Of a stretch of DNA of 35,147 nt, positions 5,611 through 15,181 are shown one piece after another (the first letter of the stretch is position 1; every line of letters begins with the position of its first letter). The notes beneath the pieces are model-generated. The model had not been told where the DNA came from. It saw only the letters and a list, made by a program, of their open reading frames with translations, and did not search any database. Source of the DNA: an uncultured Prevotellaceae bacterium (lineage in GTDB: Bacteria > Bacteroidota > Bacteroidia > Bacteroidales > Bacteroidaceae); contig CAMNJY010000005.1 in NCBI GenBank assembly GCA_946541745.1, positions 1-35,147 on the forward strand, in the 5' to 3' direction. A program made the translations under genes and the position numbers.

Positions 5611-8526
5611 TTACTTCACGATGTACTTCTTGCCGTTAATGATATAGAGACCGGGCTTCAAGCCATCAGCCTTATCACCGACCTTCACGCCGTTGATGGT
5701 GTAGATACCTTCCTTCAGGCCTTCAGGCATCTCTACTGCAATCGGTTTGACAGCTGTCAGACCTGTAAGATCGGCAATCATTTCTTCTATCTCTTCGATG
5801 GTTACTTTGATATTAAGCTGCTCCTTTGCGGTTGCTGCCGAAGCGGCATCGTTCAGGTATCGCTTCATCTTGACTATCAGATAAGCCACACGCTCATCGT
5901 CTGCATTAGCAGCTACCACACTATTGGCCTTGGAGACAGCAGCGTCAAAAGCAGCCTTGACGTCAGCGTTAAACTTGGCCTCGTTACCACAATAGTACAA
6001 ACGACAGTCACCAAAGCCCCAGCTGTTGGCACCTGCGTTGTCAGCATTCTCAACAGCTTCACCGCCTAATTCAATGACAGCCTCATTGTTATCCTTCTTG
6101 ACAAACATCAGGACATAGGGCGATGCGTGGTACGTACCATCGCTTCCCCACTTGTAGTTCTTGCTGATGGTAATAGAGTCAGGAGCGCCCTCCAGACCCA
6201 TGAACAGACGCACATTGGGCTTGAAGATTGTGTCGACAGCAATGCCTTCTTCGTTGAGAATCTCCTGACCAACAGACATCAGTTTACCCATCTTGTCGTT
6301 GGTGGCATAACCCTTGACGAAGAGCGTATAGACACCCTCGGGGGCTACAGTGGCTGTCTGCCAGCACTTTCCTTCGGGCGACACGGTGTCACCGCGCCAC
6401 ATCTGGATGGCCCATCCCTGGACACCTTCGCGAGCAGAAGTACCGAAATCCTTACCAGAGGCTGAAGTATTCACATATACATTCCAACCATTAAAGTTGC
6501 TGGTGTACTTAGTCTTGCTGGTGGCCTTGCCATTATCCTCGAAGAACTGGTTTACAAGTGCAAGGGGAGCAGGATTGTCAAACGTAGCAGCCGACATATC
6601 AAAACTGGTCTTAGCAGTGCCAATCTTCTCAATAGCAGCCGTGAACTCATCAGTCTGAGTGGTCGAAGAAATACCATCTATCAGGGCCTGACCCTCACTG
6701 ACAGCGGTCTGTAAAGCTGTTCTCAGGTCAGCAGGAGCACCGGCGCTCTTTTCATTGTCAAGCGATGCCTGTCCATCGGCGATGGCAGCTCTCAGATTGT
6801 CCTGAATAGCGTTGGTGTTGACAACCCAGTTCTTGGCACGGCCCATAGCATTCACCTGATCAAGCAGCGTCTGATAAAGGGCCTTCAGCTCCTCAATACC
6901 TTCGTCGGTGACAGCTACAGTGCTGTTGCCTTCAGCGTCCACTTGGGCCAGCGAGCTTTCCAGAACGGGCTGTGCATTGGCAATAGCACGAGCCAGAGAG
7001 TCTTTCTCCCAAGCATATTCAGCTATATCGGTCGGATAGTTGTCTATACGGTTTTTCAGTTCGTTCTGCTGAGTGATGACATTCTTCACGGCAGCCTCCC
7101 AGTTCAACTGACGTTCGGTTTTACCAATCATACGGAACTCGGGGTTACGCAGGCTGATACGGAAGCCACCGCTGTAGTAAGGCGGGAAAAGGAAACCGGC
7201 ACGAACTGTCTGTCCCTCCTTTATTTCACCAATCATATAGTATTTCTTCCAGTAGTAGCCGTTCAGCGTGTCAGCCACTTCCGTATAGGTGTAATTGGGG
7301 TTGGCCAGCTCCAGTTCCTCTTCAGTAGCGGGACGCATGACCAGTGTGTCGGTACCCACGAACATCGAGGGTCCTTCCCAGACACGGGTTGTATGGTCTG
7401 AGCCATAGAGCCAGTTGTTGGCAGCACCACCCGTAGTAGCGGCATTGACAGCCTGGGCCTCAATGGCAATAAAATACTTACCAGGATCCAAATCTGTGCG
7501 TTCAACATAAACGCCACGGACAGTACCGCTCTGGTTTTGGCCGCGCTGTATACCAGCGGTCAGTACGTAGCCGTCACCTTCCGGACGTTCCAGCTGGCCA
7601 CTGTTGGGAGAAAATCCCCAGCGGTCACCATAAGTTTTCCAGCTACCAACAACCGTATTGTTGTTGATGTTGTTCCAGTTAGAGTAGCCATGAGTGCTCC
7701 AGTCGCCCGAGTTGGTGTTGCCACCGTTCTCGTTCATATAGTTGTCGAAGAACTCGTTGAACTGCTCAATGAGTCCCTCCATAGCCTCCTTGCTCTCGTT
7801 CTGGTTGGGGTCGGCGATGGCATATTTCAACATGTCAACAATCCCGGCAAACTCGTCCTTGCCGTTCTGCAGGTCGGGCTCGGCCATCAGCTTCTCGGCA
7901 TAGTTGATGAGACGGTCTACGATGCGGGTGTCGTAAACCTCTACCACCTGGTTGATTTCAAAGTTGGTCAGCAGGGTTCCCGAGGTCAGCTTGGCGGCGT
8001 TGAACACGAGGTAGTCGCCGGTGTGCATCTCAACGGTGTCCACAACCTGTGTCCACTCGGCACCGATGCTAACGGTTTCGGCCACCTGGCGGGCGTCGGT
8101 CTTGTCGGCGGCACCGGTGGCGTTGACATAGAAGTCAATATAGTTGGCCGTGCCGGCGGTAACGCTACTCACCACGCTCTCGGCACCCTTCACCCAGTAG
8201 CTGATGGTGTAGATACCCGTCAGGCCGGTCCAGGCGCGGAACACGCCCACGCCGTCGCCCTCTACAGAACCGTTGAGGCTCTGCAGCACGTTCTCACCCT
8301 TGGGGCCCTGTGCGGCCTCAATGCCCCAGGCCTCGCCGTTCAGGTCGGCACCGGCCTCGCTGGTCCAGCCTGTCTGGTTGTCGGCGAAGGCGCCGTTGGT
8401 CACCAGGTTGCCGCTCGTGGCTTTGTACTTGGCGGTGTTGGAGTAGATGTAGTCACCCTCATTATAGGCACTGGCACCCACGACACAGCACACAGCCAAC
8501 AACTGCATAAGTAGTCTTTTTTTCAT
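5611..8526 (-). CDS. Secreted multidomain protein, carbohydrate-binding-like, unknown function
   Basis: I do not recognise a catalytic family. The start at 8526 (MKKRLLMQLLAVCCVVGASA) gives a clear signal peptide; a longer frame from a TTG at 8580 has no such merit. The 971-aa protein begins with a CBM-like beta domain (about 40-200, NLVTNGAF and a TGW tryptophan), then a second jelly-roll-like part (about 290-470), a helical FIVAR-like spacer (about 475-640, Gln/Ala/Asp-rich), a third beta domain (about 660-850), another helix and a C-terminal tail (YTINGVKV, then GLYIINGKKYIVK). The last resembles the tails of both PL11 enzymes in this window. It has its own divergent promoter facing the PUL operon. 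Its 3' two-thirds look less GC-rich than its 5' end and the flanking genes. Surface glycan binding is plausible but inferred. Confidence 0.8.
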   Translation of the reverse strand: MKKRLLMQLLAVCCVVGASAYNEGDYIYSNTAKYKATSGNLVTNGAFADNQTGWTSEAGADLNGEAWGIEAAQGPKGENVLQSLNGSVEGDGVGVFRAWTGLTGIYTISYWVKGAESVVSSVTAGTANYIDFYVNATGAADKTDARQVAETVSIGAEWTQVVDTVEMHTGDYLVFNAAKLTSGTLLTNFEINQVVEVYDTRIVDRLINYAEKLMAEPDLQNGKDEFAGIVDMLKYAIADPNQNESKEAMEGLIEQFNEFFDNYMNENGGNTNSGDWSTHGYSNWNNINNNTVVGSWKTYGDRWGFSPNSGQLERPEGDGYVLTAGIQRGQNQSGTVRGVYVERTDLDPGKYFIAIEAQAVNAATTGGAANNWLYGSDHTTRVWEGPSMFVGTDTLVMRPATEEELELANPNYTYTEVADTLNGYYWKKYYMIGEIKEGQTVRAGFLFPPYYSGGFRISLRNPEFRMIGKTERQLNWEAAVKNVITQQNELKNRIDNYPTDIAEYAWEKDSLARAIANAQPVLESSLAQVDAEGNSTVAVTDEGIEELKALYQTLLDQVNAMGRAKNWVVNTNAIQDNLRAAIADGQASLDNEKSAGAPADLRTALQTAVSEGQALIDGISSTTQTDEFTAAIEKIGTAKTSFDMSAATFDNPAPLALVNQFFEDNGKATSKTKYTSNFNGWNVYVNTSASGKDFGTSAREGVQGWAIQMWRGDTVSPEGKCWQTATVAPEGVYTLFVKGYATNDKMGKLMSVGQEILNEEGIAVDTIFKPNVRLFMGLEGAPDSITISKNYKWGSDGTYHASPYVLMFVKKDNNEAVIELGGEAVENADNAGANSWGFGDCRLYYCGNEAKFNADVKAAFDAAVSKANSVVAANADDERVAYLIVKMKRYLNDAASAATAKEQLNIKVTIEEIEEMIADLTGLTAVKPIAVEMPEGLKEGIYTINGVKVGDKADGLKPGLYIINGKKYIVK

Positions 8527-8596
8527 GTGTTTAAAAATTTTAGTTATTAATAATAGTACTGTTTGGTATAAAATTTGCAAATTAAGTAGTCGGCTG

Positions 8597-8627
8597 CAAA
8601 GTTAATAAAGTTTTAGGAAAGTGCAAA
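8597..8627 (-). promoter_or_regulatory. Consensus Bacteroidetes promoter for the minus-strand gene
   Basis: On the minus strand TTTG (8624-8627), exactly 19 bp, then TAACTTTG (8597-8604) matches the full TTTG-N19-TAnnTTTG consensus. It leaves a 5' leader of roughly 65 nt before the ATG at 8526. Confidence 0.8.
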
Positions 8628-8785
8628 AACAAAGCACCCGTTTTTTTTGTTTTTTACCTATATTTTTTGTGTGTTCACCATTCCGGCCGCCAGCAGATAA
8701 TATATATAAGGTATAGGGTGGCAAAAAAAGAAGGTAGTTGTCAATAATTCAAGGCGTTTTTTTTTCGTGTTTCATAATTTTTATG

Positions 8786-8793
8786 TATTTTTG
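8786..8793 (+). promoter_or_regulatory. -7 promoter box of the PUL operon
   Basis: TATTTTTG matches TAnnTTTG and lies 79 bp before the first operon ATG (8873). At the -33 distance there is only a T-rich stretch (tttttcg, near 8761-8767), so the upstream box is degenerate, as might fit a promoter needing an activator. Between this and the divergent promoter (8628-8785) I see only A/T runs. Confidence 0.55.
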
Positions 8794-8872
8794 CAACTTG
8801 AAATGAAGTACCCGTGAGGGAAGCAAGACAAACAAATCAAAATAATATTATAATATTAACTAATAACAATTT

Positions 8873-11734
8873 ATGAAAAAACTCTTTTTCTGTGTCTCTC
8901 TCGCATTGGCGGGATTGATGACTGGCTGCGTTGAGAAAAACGAGCCAGTAGATGCAGACACCAAGCCAGACTGGCTGGGCGGAAGCATCTATCAGGAATT
9001 GAAGAACCCCGACCAGCAGCGACTGACGGGCACTTTCTCTACCTACCTGCGCCTGGTAGACGACCTCGGGCTGACCGAGACGCTGAACAGGACAGGTTCG
9101 AAGACGGTGTTCCCGGCCAACGACGAGGCTTTCCAGCGGTTCTTCCAATCCAACGAGTGGGGTGTGAGGAGCTATGAGCAGCTCTCTGACGCCCAGAAAA
9201 AGCTGTTGCTCTACAACTCCATGCTCGACAACGCGCTGCTCATCAACATGCTGTCGAACATGAGCAACACCAGCCAAGGCCAGGCTACCACCGAGAAGGG
9301 TATGGCCATGAAGCACCAGACCAACGCCAGCATCATCGACACGGTGCAATACGTCGTGTCGAGCGCCGACATGCCTCAGAACAACAAGTACTGGGACAAG
9401 TACCGCGGCAAGGGCATCCACCTGGTAAGCGACGCTACGCGCCCGATGATAGTACACTTCACCCGTGAGCACATGCTGCAGAACGGCATCACCACGACGG
9501 GCGACGACAGCGACTTCGCCCTGCTTACCGGCACGCCCTACACCGAGGGGACAGCCTACATCTTCGGCGACCGCGTGATCCATAGCGACGTCACCTGCCT
9601 CAACGGCTACGTCCACCAGATGGAGGACGTCGTCGTGCCCCCGGGCAACATGGGCCAGGTGCTGCGCCGCACCAGCGACACCAAATACTTCAGCCGCATA
9701 CTGGACTACTTTGCCGTGCCCTACTACTCATCGGCCGTGACCAACGACTACCAGGCCTGGGCACGCCAGAACAACAAGGAGATAGTGGACAGCATCTACC
9801 AGGTGCGCTACTTCAGCAACCAGTCAGGCCACGTCATCACCACCGACCCCGAGGGCAACCTCGTGTCGAACTCGTCGGTGCTGTCGTTCGACCCGGGCTG
9901 GAACCAGTACAGCCCCGTGCAGTCGGCCAACGGCCTTGACCTGGCCATCAGCGACATCGGCGCCATGTTCGTGCCCGTAGACCAGGCCATCGAGGAGTTC
10001 TTCCTGCAGGGCGGCGACGGTGCCTACCTGATAGACATCTACGGCGACAAGCCCAACACGCAGCCCAACCTGATGGAGAACCTGGACTCGCTGCACTCCA
10101 AGCGCCCCGACATACTGACCAACTTCGTGAAGAACCTGATGAAGGCCTCGTTTGCCAACACCGTGCCCAGCAAGTTCTCGGGCATTCAGAACGACGCCCA
10201 GGAGAACATGGGCATGAAGGTCAGCCTGCTGCAGCAGAAGCAGGACGGCAAGTACGACATCCTGTTTGCCAACAACGGCGTCATCTACAAGCTCAACACC
10301 ATGATAGCCCCCGACCGCTACCAGAGCGTCATGGCCCCCTCGTCCACTTATCTGGACATGCAGGTCATGAACTGGGCCGTCACCGACCCCGACGGCACAG
10401 CGTCGAACAAGCTGAACGTGGGCTTCAGCTACTACCTGCTGGCCATGAGCGCCAACTTCGGGTTCTTCGTGCCCGACGACGAGGCCTTCGACAACTTCTA
10501 CATCGACCCCACCTCGCTCGGCCATCAGCAGCCTGAGGCCCTGAAGTTCTACTATGACGGCACGACACGCACCACCCTGCACTGCGACCGCTACGCCTAC
10601 AACCCGGAGACGGGCGAGATAGGCGCCCGCCTGGGCGAGGTGGCCATCTCGCGCGTGAAGTCGCTGCTCGTCGACATCCTGAACTACCACACGGTGGTGC
10701 TCGACGAGGGCGAGGTCATAGGCCAGGGCGGACAGCACTACTACAAGACCAAGCACGGCGGCGAGATCTACGTCGAGAACGGCACCGAGGGCACCAAGGT
10801 CTATGGCGGACAGCAGATAGACAACGGCTTCGCCCCCGCCACCATCGAGCAGATCTATAACGAGAAGAACGGCCGCGCCTACCGCATTGACCGCGTGCTG
10901 CAGCCGGCTGTGAACAGCGTCAGCAAGACCCTGCAGAGCGACAGCCGCTTCTCAGAGTTCTACAACGTCTGCGCCGGCTTCTCGGCCAAGGACCTGCTGG
11001 CCTGGGCCGGCATCAAGGACTCGGTCAACGAGTTCGGCATCACCCAGCAGGATGCCTTCATCATCTTCTCATCCGACCGCGGCAGCGGCACCAGCAAGGT
11101 GACCAACAGCTGTCTGGACGAGAACGTGAAGATGTTCAACACGTACAACTACACCCTCTACGCCCCCGACAACGCCGCCATGGAGAAGGCTTACGCCGCC
11201 GGACTGCCGCGCTGGAGCGAGATAGAGGCCCTCTACACCGACTTCATGGAGAGCGAGTCGCCCGACCCCGTGGAGGTGGAGGCCGCCCAGGCCGAGGCCT
11301 ACGCCAAGATCTGCGCCCTGCGCGACTTTGCCCGCTACCATTTCCAGAGCGTCTCCTACTATGCCGACAGCAAGCCGTTCAACGAGCAGATTTGCCAGAG
11401 CCTGAGCCGCGACGCCCTGGGCATAGCCATCGACCTGAAGGTGTCGGGCGGTGACGGCCGGCTGGTCATCCGCGACAACGCCGGCGTGAGCCACGTGGTC
11501 GATGCCAACGACGCCTCCAAGATTTCCAACAAGATGTGCCGCGACTACTGGTTCAACAGCTCGCGCACCAGTGCCACCGAAATCTACACCTCTTCATTCT
11601 GCGCCGTCCACGAAATCACGGAGCCCTTCTACGTCTACAGCTCCAAGCGCTTCGACGACGCATGGAGCTCGCGGGCTGCCAAGGCACGCTCGCTGAAGCA
11701 CTACAGAACACTGAAAAAGCAGAACAAACTCTAA
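8873..11734 (+). CDS. Multi-FAS1 (fasciclin) lipoprotein, first gene of PUL operon
   Basis: A lipoprotein signal (LMTGC, Cys19) opens a 953-aa protein. The first FAS1-like domain spans about 52-257: TFSTYLRLVDDL, then TVFPANDEAFQRF, ending HQMEDVVVPP, the usual 'ANDEAF ... NGVVHVID' layout. Further FAS1-like parts follow: about 270-480 (NGVIYKLNTMIAP at its end), about 490-690 (FGFFVPDDEAFDNF near 528) and about 690-935 (YTLYAPDNAAMEKAY near 760). FAS1 domains are adhesion or ligand-binding folds, and Bacteroidetes PULs sometimes carry them beside SusC/D, where a surface glycan-binding role is assumed. SusC starts 12 bp downstream. The exact number of domains (three or four) is uncertain because the middle ones are diverged. 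Confidence 0.8.
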   Translation: MKKLFFCVSLALAGLMTGCVEKNEPVDADTKPDWLGGSIYQELKNPDQQRLTGTFSTYLRLVDDLGLTETLNRTGSKTVFPANDEAFQRFFQSNEWGVRSYEQLSDAQKKLLLYNSMLDNALLINMLSNMSNTSQGQATTEKGMAMKHQTNASIIDTVQYVVSSADMPQNNKYWDKYRGKGIHLVSDATRPMIVHFTREHMLQNGITTTGDDSDFALLTGTPYTEGTAYIFGDRVIHSDVTCLNGYVHQMEDVVVPPGNMGQVLRRTSDTKYFSRILDYFAVPYYSSAVTNDYQAWARQNNKEIVDSIYQVRYFSNQSGHVITTDPEGNLVSNSSVLSFDPGWNQYSPVQSANGLDLAISDIGAMFVPVDQAIEEFFLQGGDGAYLIDIYGDKPNTQPNLMENLDSLHSKRPDILTNFVKNLMKASFANTVPSKFSGIQNDAQENMGMKVSLLQQKQDGKYDILFANNGVIYKLNTMIAPDRYQSVMAPSSTYLDMQVMNWAVTDPDGTASNKLNVGFSYYLLAMSANFGFFVPDDEAFDNFYIDPTSLGHQQPEALKFYYDGTTRTTLHCDRYAYNPETGEIGARLGEVAISRVKSLLVDILNYHTVVLDEGEVIGQGGQHYYKTKHGGEIYVENGTEGTKVYGGQQIDNGFAPATIEQIYNEKNGRAYRIDRVLQPAVNSVSKTLQSDSRFSEFYNVCAGFSAKDLLAWAGIKDSVNEFGITQQDAFIIFSSDRGSGTSKVTNSCLDENVKMFNTYNYTLYAPDNAAMEKAYAAGLPRWSEIEALYTDFMESESPDPVEVEAAQAEAYAKICALRDFARYHFQSVSYYADSKPFNEQICQSLSRDALGIAIDLKVSGGDGRLVIRDNAGVSHVVDANDASKISNKMCRDYWFNSSRTSATEIYTSSFCAVHEITEPFYVYSSKRFDDAWSSRAAKARSLKHYRTLKKQNKL

Positions 11735-11746
11735 AGGCCAAATAGT

Positions 11747-14700
11747 ATGATGATTAAGAAATTTCTGTTGACCGCTCTTTCCTGTGTCTTCAGCCTTTGT
11801 GCGATGGCCCAAGGAGTGCGTATATCGGGTACGCTGACCGACGCCGAAGGCCCCGTCATGATGGGCAACGTCGTCGAGCGCGATGCCAACAACCGTATCG
11901 TGTCGGCCACGCAGACCGACTTTAACGGTAACTTCTCGCTCCAGGTGAAGAACACCAAGAACAAGCTGGTGTTCTCATACGTGGGCGACAAGACCAAGGT
12001 GCTGCCCATAGGCACACAGACGGTGTTCAAGGTCAAGCTCGACCCTGAGAACACTACCATCAAGGAAGTGAAGGTGGTGGGACGCCGCACCAGCTCGGGC
12101 GGCCTGACCATCCCCAAGAAGGAGGTCTCTGTGTCGCAGCAGACCATGAACATGGAGAACATCGAGGGTCTGGCCTTCACCTCGGCCGACGAGGCCCTGC
12201 AGGGCGAGATTGCCGGTCTCGACATCGTGTCGAACTCGGGTAACCTCGGTGCAGGCACGACGATGCGCCTGCGTGGTGTGACCACTATCAACGGCGACGC
12301 CAACCCCCTGATTGTCGTCGACGACAAGGTGTTTGACAATCCTGACGAGAACTTCGACTTTGCCAACGCCGACGAGGAGGCCTACTCCTCGCTGCTGTCG
12401 GTCAACGTCGAGGATATAGCCTCCATCACCGTCCTGAAGGACGCCGCCGCTACGGCTGTGTGGGGCTCGAAGGGTGCCAACGGCGTCATCCTCATCACCA
12501 CCAAGCACGGTGTGCGCGGCAAGACCCGCGTCAACTTCTCCTACAAGTTTACAGGCACCTGGCAGCCCGACGGCTACACGCTGCTCTCAGGTGACGACTA
12601 CACCATGATGATGAAGGAGGAGTTCTACAACCCCGCCCAGCGGTCGGACGCCACCACGAGCATCCGCGAGCTGAACTACGACCGGTCGTGGAGCGAGTAT
12701 GAGAACTGGAACAACAATACCGACTGGGTGGACGCCGTGAAGCAGTTCGGCGCCATGCACGACTACAACATGAACATCACCGGCGGCGGCCAGAAGGCAC
12801 AGTTCCGCATTTCGGCCGGCTACAAGCACCAGACGGGCTCCATCATCAAGCAGAAGTTCCAGCAGTTCACCACCCGCATGGTGCTCGACTACAACGTGTC
12901 GGACCGCATACGCTTCTCGACCAACTTCGCCCTGACCTACTCGGGCAACGACCAGAACTATGAGGGCAAGATCAACGGCGTGAACCACCAGGGCCTGCTG
13001 GCCATAGCCCAGAAGATAGCCCCCAACATGGCCATCTACCGGCAGGACGCCGACGGCAACGACACCGACGAGTACTACATCATGAACCGCGCCGTCAACG
13101 GCATGACGCCCTACGACGGCAACTACTCCAGCTACGAGCTGTCGGCCGTGCGCGACCTGGGCAACCCCATCGCCGTGGCCAACCTGGCCTGGAAGAAGGA
13201 CAAGACCTACCGTCTGACCCCCGACTTCAGCATCAAGTACGAACTGCTGGGCATTGAGCCCGAGCAGCACCGACTGACCTTCAACGGCCGTGTGGACTTC
13301 GATATCTACGCCCGCTCCAACCCCACCTACTACCCCGCAGCGCTGAAGAACGTGGAGTGGACCGACGACGAATACAACCTGAGCACCAACCTGGAGTCGA
13401 ACCGCATACGCATCGGCGGCCGCGCCGAACTGGTGTTCACACCTTACTTTAAGAATCAGGACTGGTCGGCCATGATGCTGGCACGCTACGAAATGAGCAC
13501 GCAGAAGAGCAATCAGCAGACCATCACGACCAACCGCCTGCCCAACGGGCTGGAGTCGGCCAACATCAACGCCGACGTGCGCAGCATGAGCAGCTCCAAC
13601 GGCCGTGCCAACTCGCAGAACCTGCTCTACAACGGACACATAGCCTACAAGGACGGCCGCTACAGCCTGAACTTCTCGCTCCGCGCCGACGGCGACTCGA
13701 AGTTCGGCCCCGAGAACAAGTGGGCCATCTTCCCCGGTGTAGCCCTGCGCTACAACATCATCGACGAGCCCTTCTTCAAACCCATCAAGGGCAACTGGCT
13801 CAGCATGCTCGGACTGCGTGCCTCGTGGGGTATCGTGGGTAAGGCCCCCAGCTCCAACATCGGCTTCTACAACACCTACGCCACGGCGGCCGGCGTCTAC
13901 GGCAACGGCAACACCACGCAGACCGTAGGCTCGCTCGACGGGCTGAAGCTCGACGACCTGCGCTGGGAGAAGACCACGAGCTACAACGTGGGCTTCAACC
14001 TGGGACTGCTCGATGACCGCATCGAGGTTGACTTCGACTACTACCACAAGGAGACCAAGGACCTGCTCATGTCTAACGTGCGCATACCGTCCATGGCCGG
14101 CTACAACACCGTGTCGTGGATGAACGTGGGACGCATGGACAACGACGGATGGGAAGCCAACATCACCGCCAAGCGCATCATCAAGGCCGGCAAGTTCTCA
14201 ATGGACGCCAGCCTGAACATAGCCCAGAACTCGAACCTGCTCAAGGAGATGGACGACCGCGTGCTCGACGCCATCAACGGCGACTGGACAGCCACCTCGC
14301 GCGGTGCCTACGTCAACCGCGTACAGCTGAACAACTCGCTCGGCTCCATCTACGGTTTCCGCTACAAGGGTGTCTACCAGTACAGCTATGACTTCCTGGA
14401 GAACCTGCAGAAGGAGAACGGATGGGACAAGGACACCTACGAGCAGGAAATCAACAAGCGGCTGGCCGCCGGACAGACCTTCCCCGTGGCACTCAACGCC
14501 GACGGAACGGTGCTCATGGACGACCAGGGCAAGCCCCAGAAGATGGTCTACAACTACGTCAGCAATAACGGCACATCGTCAACCACCTACACCTACCAGG
14601 GTGGCGACGCCATCTATGAGGACATCAACAACGACGGCCAGATCAACGCCCTCGACATCGTCTACTTAGGCAACTCGCTGCCCAAGGTGAACGGTGGTTT

Positions 14701-15169
14701 CAACTTCACGTTCAAGTACGGGCAGTGGTCCCTGAAGACCCGCTTCATGTACCGCTTCGGCAACAAGGTGGTCAACATGGCCCGCATGAACCTGGAGCGC
14801 ATGTTCGACACCAACAACCAGTGCGCCACCGTGAACTACCGCTGGCGCAAGGACGGCGACGTGACACCTATACCACGCGCCATGTACAACTCGGCCTACA
14901 ACTATCAGGGCAGTGACCGATTTGTAGAGGACGGCGGCTTCGTACGCTTCCAGAACCTGCAGCTGGCCTACAACTTCACCAAGAAGCAGATCAAGAAGCT
15001 GGGTCTGAACCAGCTGCAGATCTACGGCTCGCTCAACAACCTCTTCCTCTGGACAAAGTACAGCGGCGTCGACCCCGAGGTGTCGCCCAAGGGCTACGGC
15101 GTGGCCGAAGACGCATCGCAGACGCCCCGCTCAAAGCAGTTTACCGTTACACTTAACGTCGGATTCTAA
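11747..15169 (+). CDS. SusC/RagA-type TonB-dependent outer-membrane transporter (pair 1)
   Basis: Imports oligosaccharides across the outer membrane, powered by TonB, with SusD as its lid. The 1140-aa protein has a signal peptide (ending AMAQG, about 22), a carboxypeptidase-D-like regulatory domain (about 24-105; ISGTLTDAEGPVMMGNVV), a TonB-box-like stretch (IKEVKVVGRR), a plug (about 130-256; LQGEIAGLDIVS, MRLRGVTTINGDANPLIVVD, TVLKDAAATAVWGSKGANG) and a beta-barrel ending in aromatic Phe (VTLNVGF). An Asp-rich calcium-type loop, EDINNDGQINALD, lies near residue 960. Two ATGs in a row (11747 and 11750) are possible starts. It sits 12 bp after the FAS1 gene and 12 bp before susD, so it is in one operon. 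Confidence 0.95.
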   Translation: MMIKKFLLTALSCVFSLCAMAQGVRISGTLTDAEGPVMMGNVVERDANNRIVSATQTDFNGNFSLQVKNTKNKLVFSYVGDKTKVLPIGTQTVFKVKLDPENTTIKEVKVVGRRTSSGGLTIPKKEVSVSQQTMNMENIEGLAFTSADEALQGEIAGLDIVSNSGNLGAGTTMRLRGVTTINGDANPLIVVDDKVFDNPDENFDFANADEEAYSSLLSVNVEDIASITVLKDAAATAVWGSKGANGVILITTKHGVRGKTRVNFSYKFTGTWQPDGYTLLSGDDYTMMMKEEFYNPAQRSDATTSIRELNYDRSWSEYENWNNNTDWVDAVKQFGAMHDYNMNITGGGQKAQFRISAGYKHQTGSIIKQKFQQFTTRMVLDYNVSDRIRFSTNFALTYSGNDQNYEGKINGVNHQGLLAIAQKIAPNMAIYRQDADGNDTDEYYIMNRAVNGMTPYDGNYSSYELSAVRDLGNPIAVANLAWKKDKTYRLTPDFSIKYELLGIEPEQHRLTFNGRVDFDIYARSNPTYYPAALKNVEWTDDEYNLSTNLESNRIRIGGRAELVFTPYFKNQDWSAMMLARYEMSTQKSNQQTITTNRLPNGLESANINADVRSMSSSNGRANSQNLLYNGHIAYKDGRYSLNFSLRADGDSKFGPENKWAIFPGVALRYNIIDEPFFKPIKGNWLSMLGLRASWGIVGKAPSSNIGFYNTYATAAGVYGNGNTTQTVGSLDGLKLDDLRWEKTTSYNVGFNLGLLDDRIEVDFDYYHKETKDLLMSNVRIPSMAGYNTVSWMNVGRMDNDGWEANITAKRIIKAGKFSMDASLNIAQNSNLLKEMDDRVLDAINGDWTATSRGAYVNRVQLNNSLGSIYGFRYKGVYQYSYDFLENLQKENGWDKDTYEQEINKRLAAGQTFPVALNADGTVLMDDQGKPQKMVYNYVSNNGTSSTTYTYQGGDAIYEDINNDGQINALDIVYLGNSLPKVNGGFNFTFKYGQWSLKTRFMYRFGNKVVNMARMNLERMFDTNNQCATVNYRWRKDGDVTPIPRAMYNSAYNYQGSDRFVEDGGFVRFQNLQLAYNFTKKQIKKLGLNQLQIYGSLNNLFLWTKYSGVDPEVSPKGYGVAEDASQTPRSKQFTVTLNVGF

Positions 15170-15181
15170 AAGCTAAGGATT

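Noticed and set aside
8527..8580. TTG-started extension of the minus-strand unknown protein
   Set aside because: The ATG at 8526 begins a clear signal peptide.
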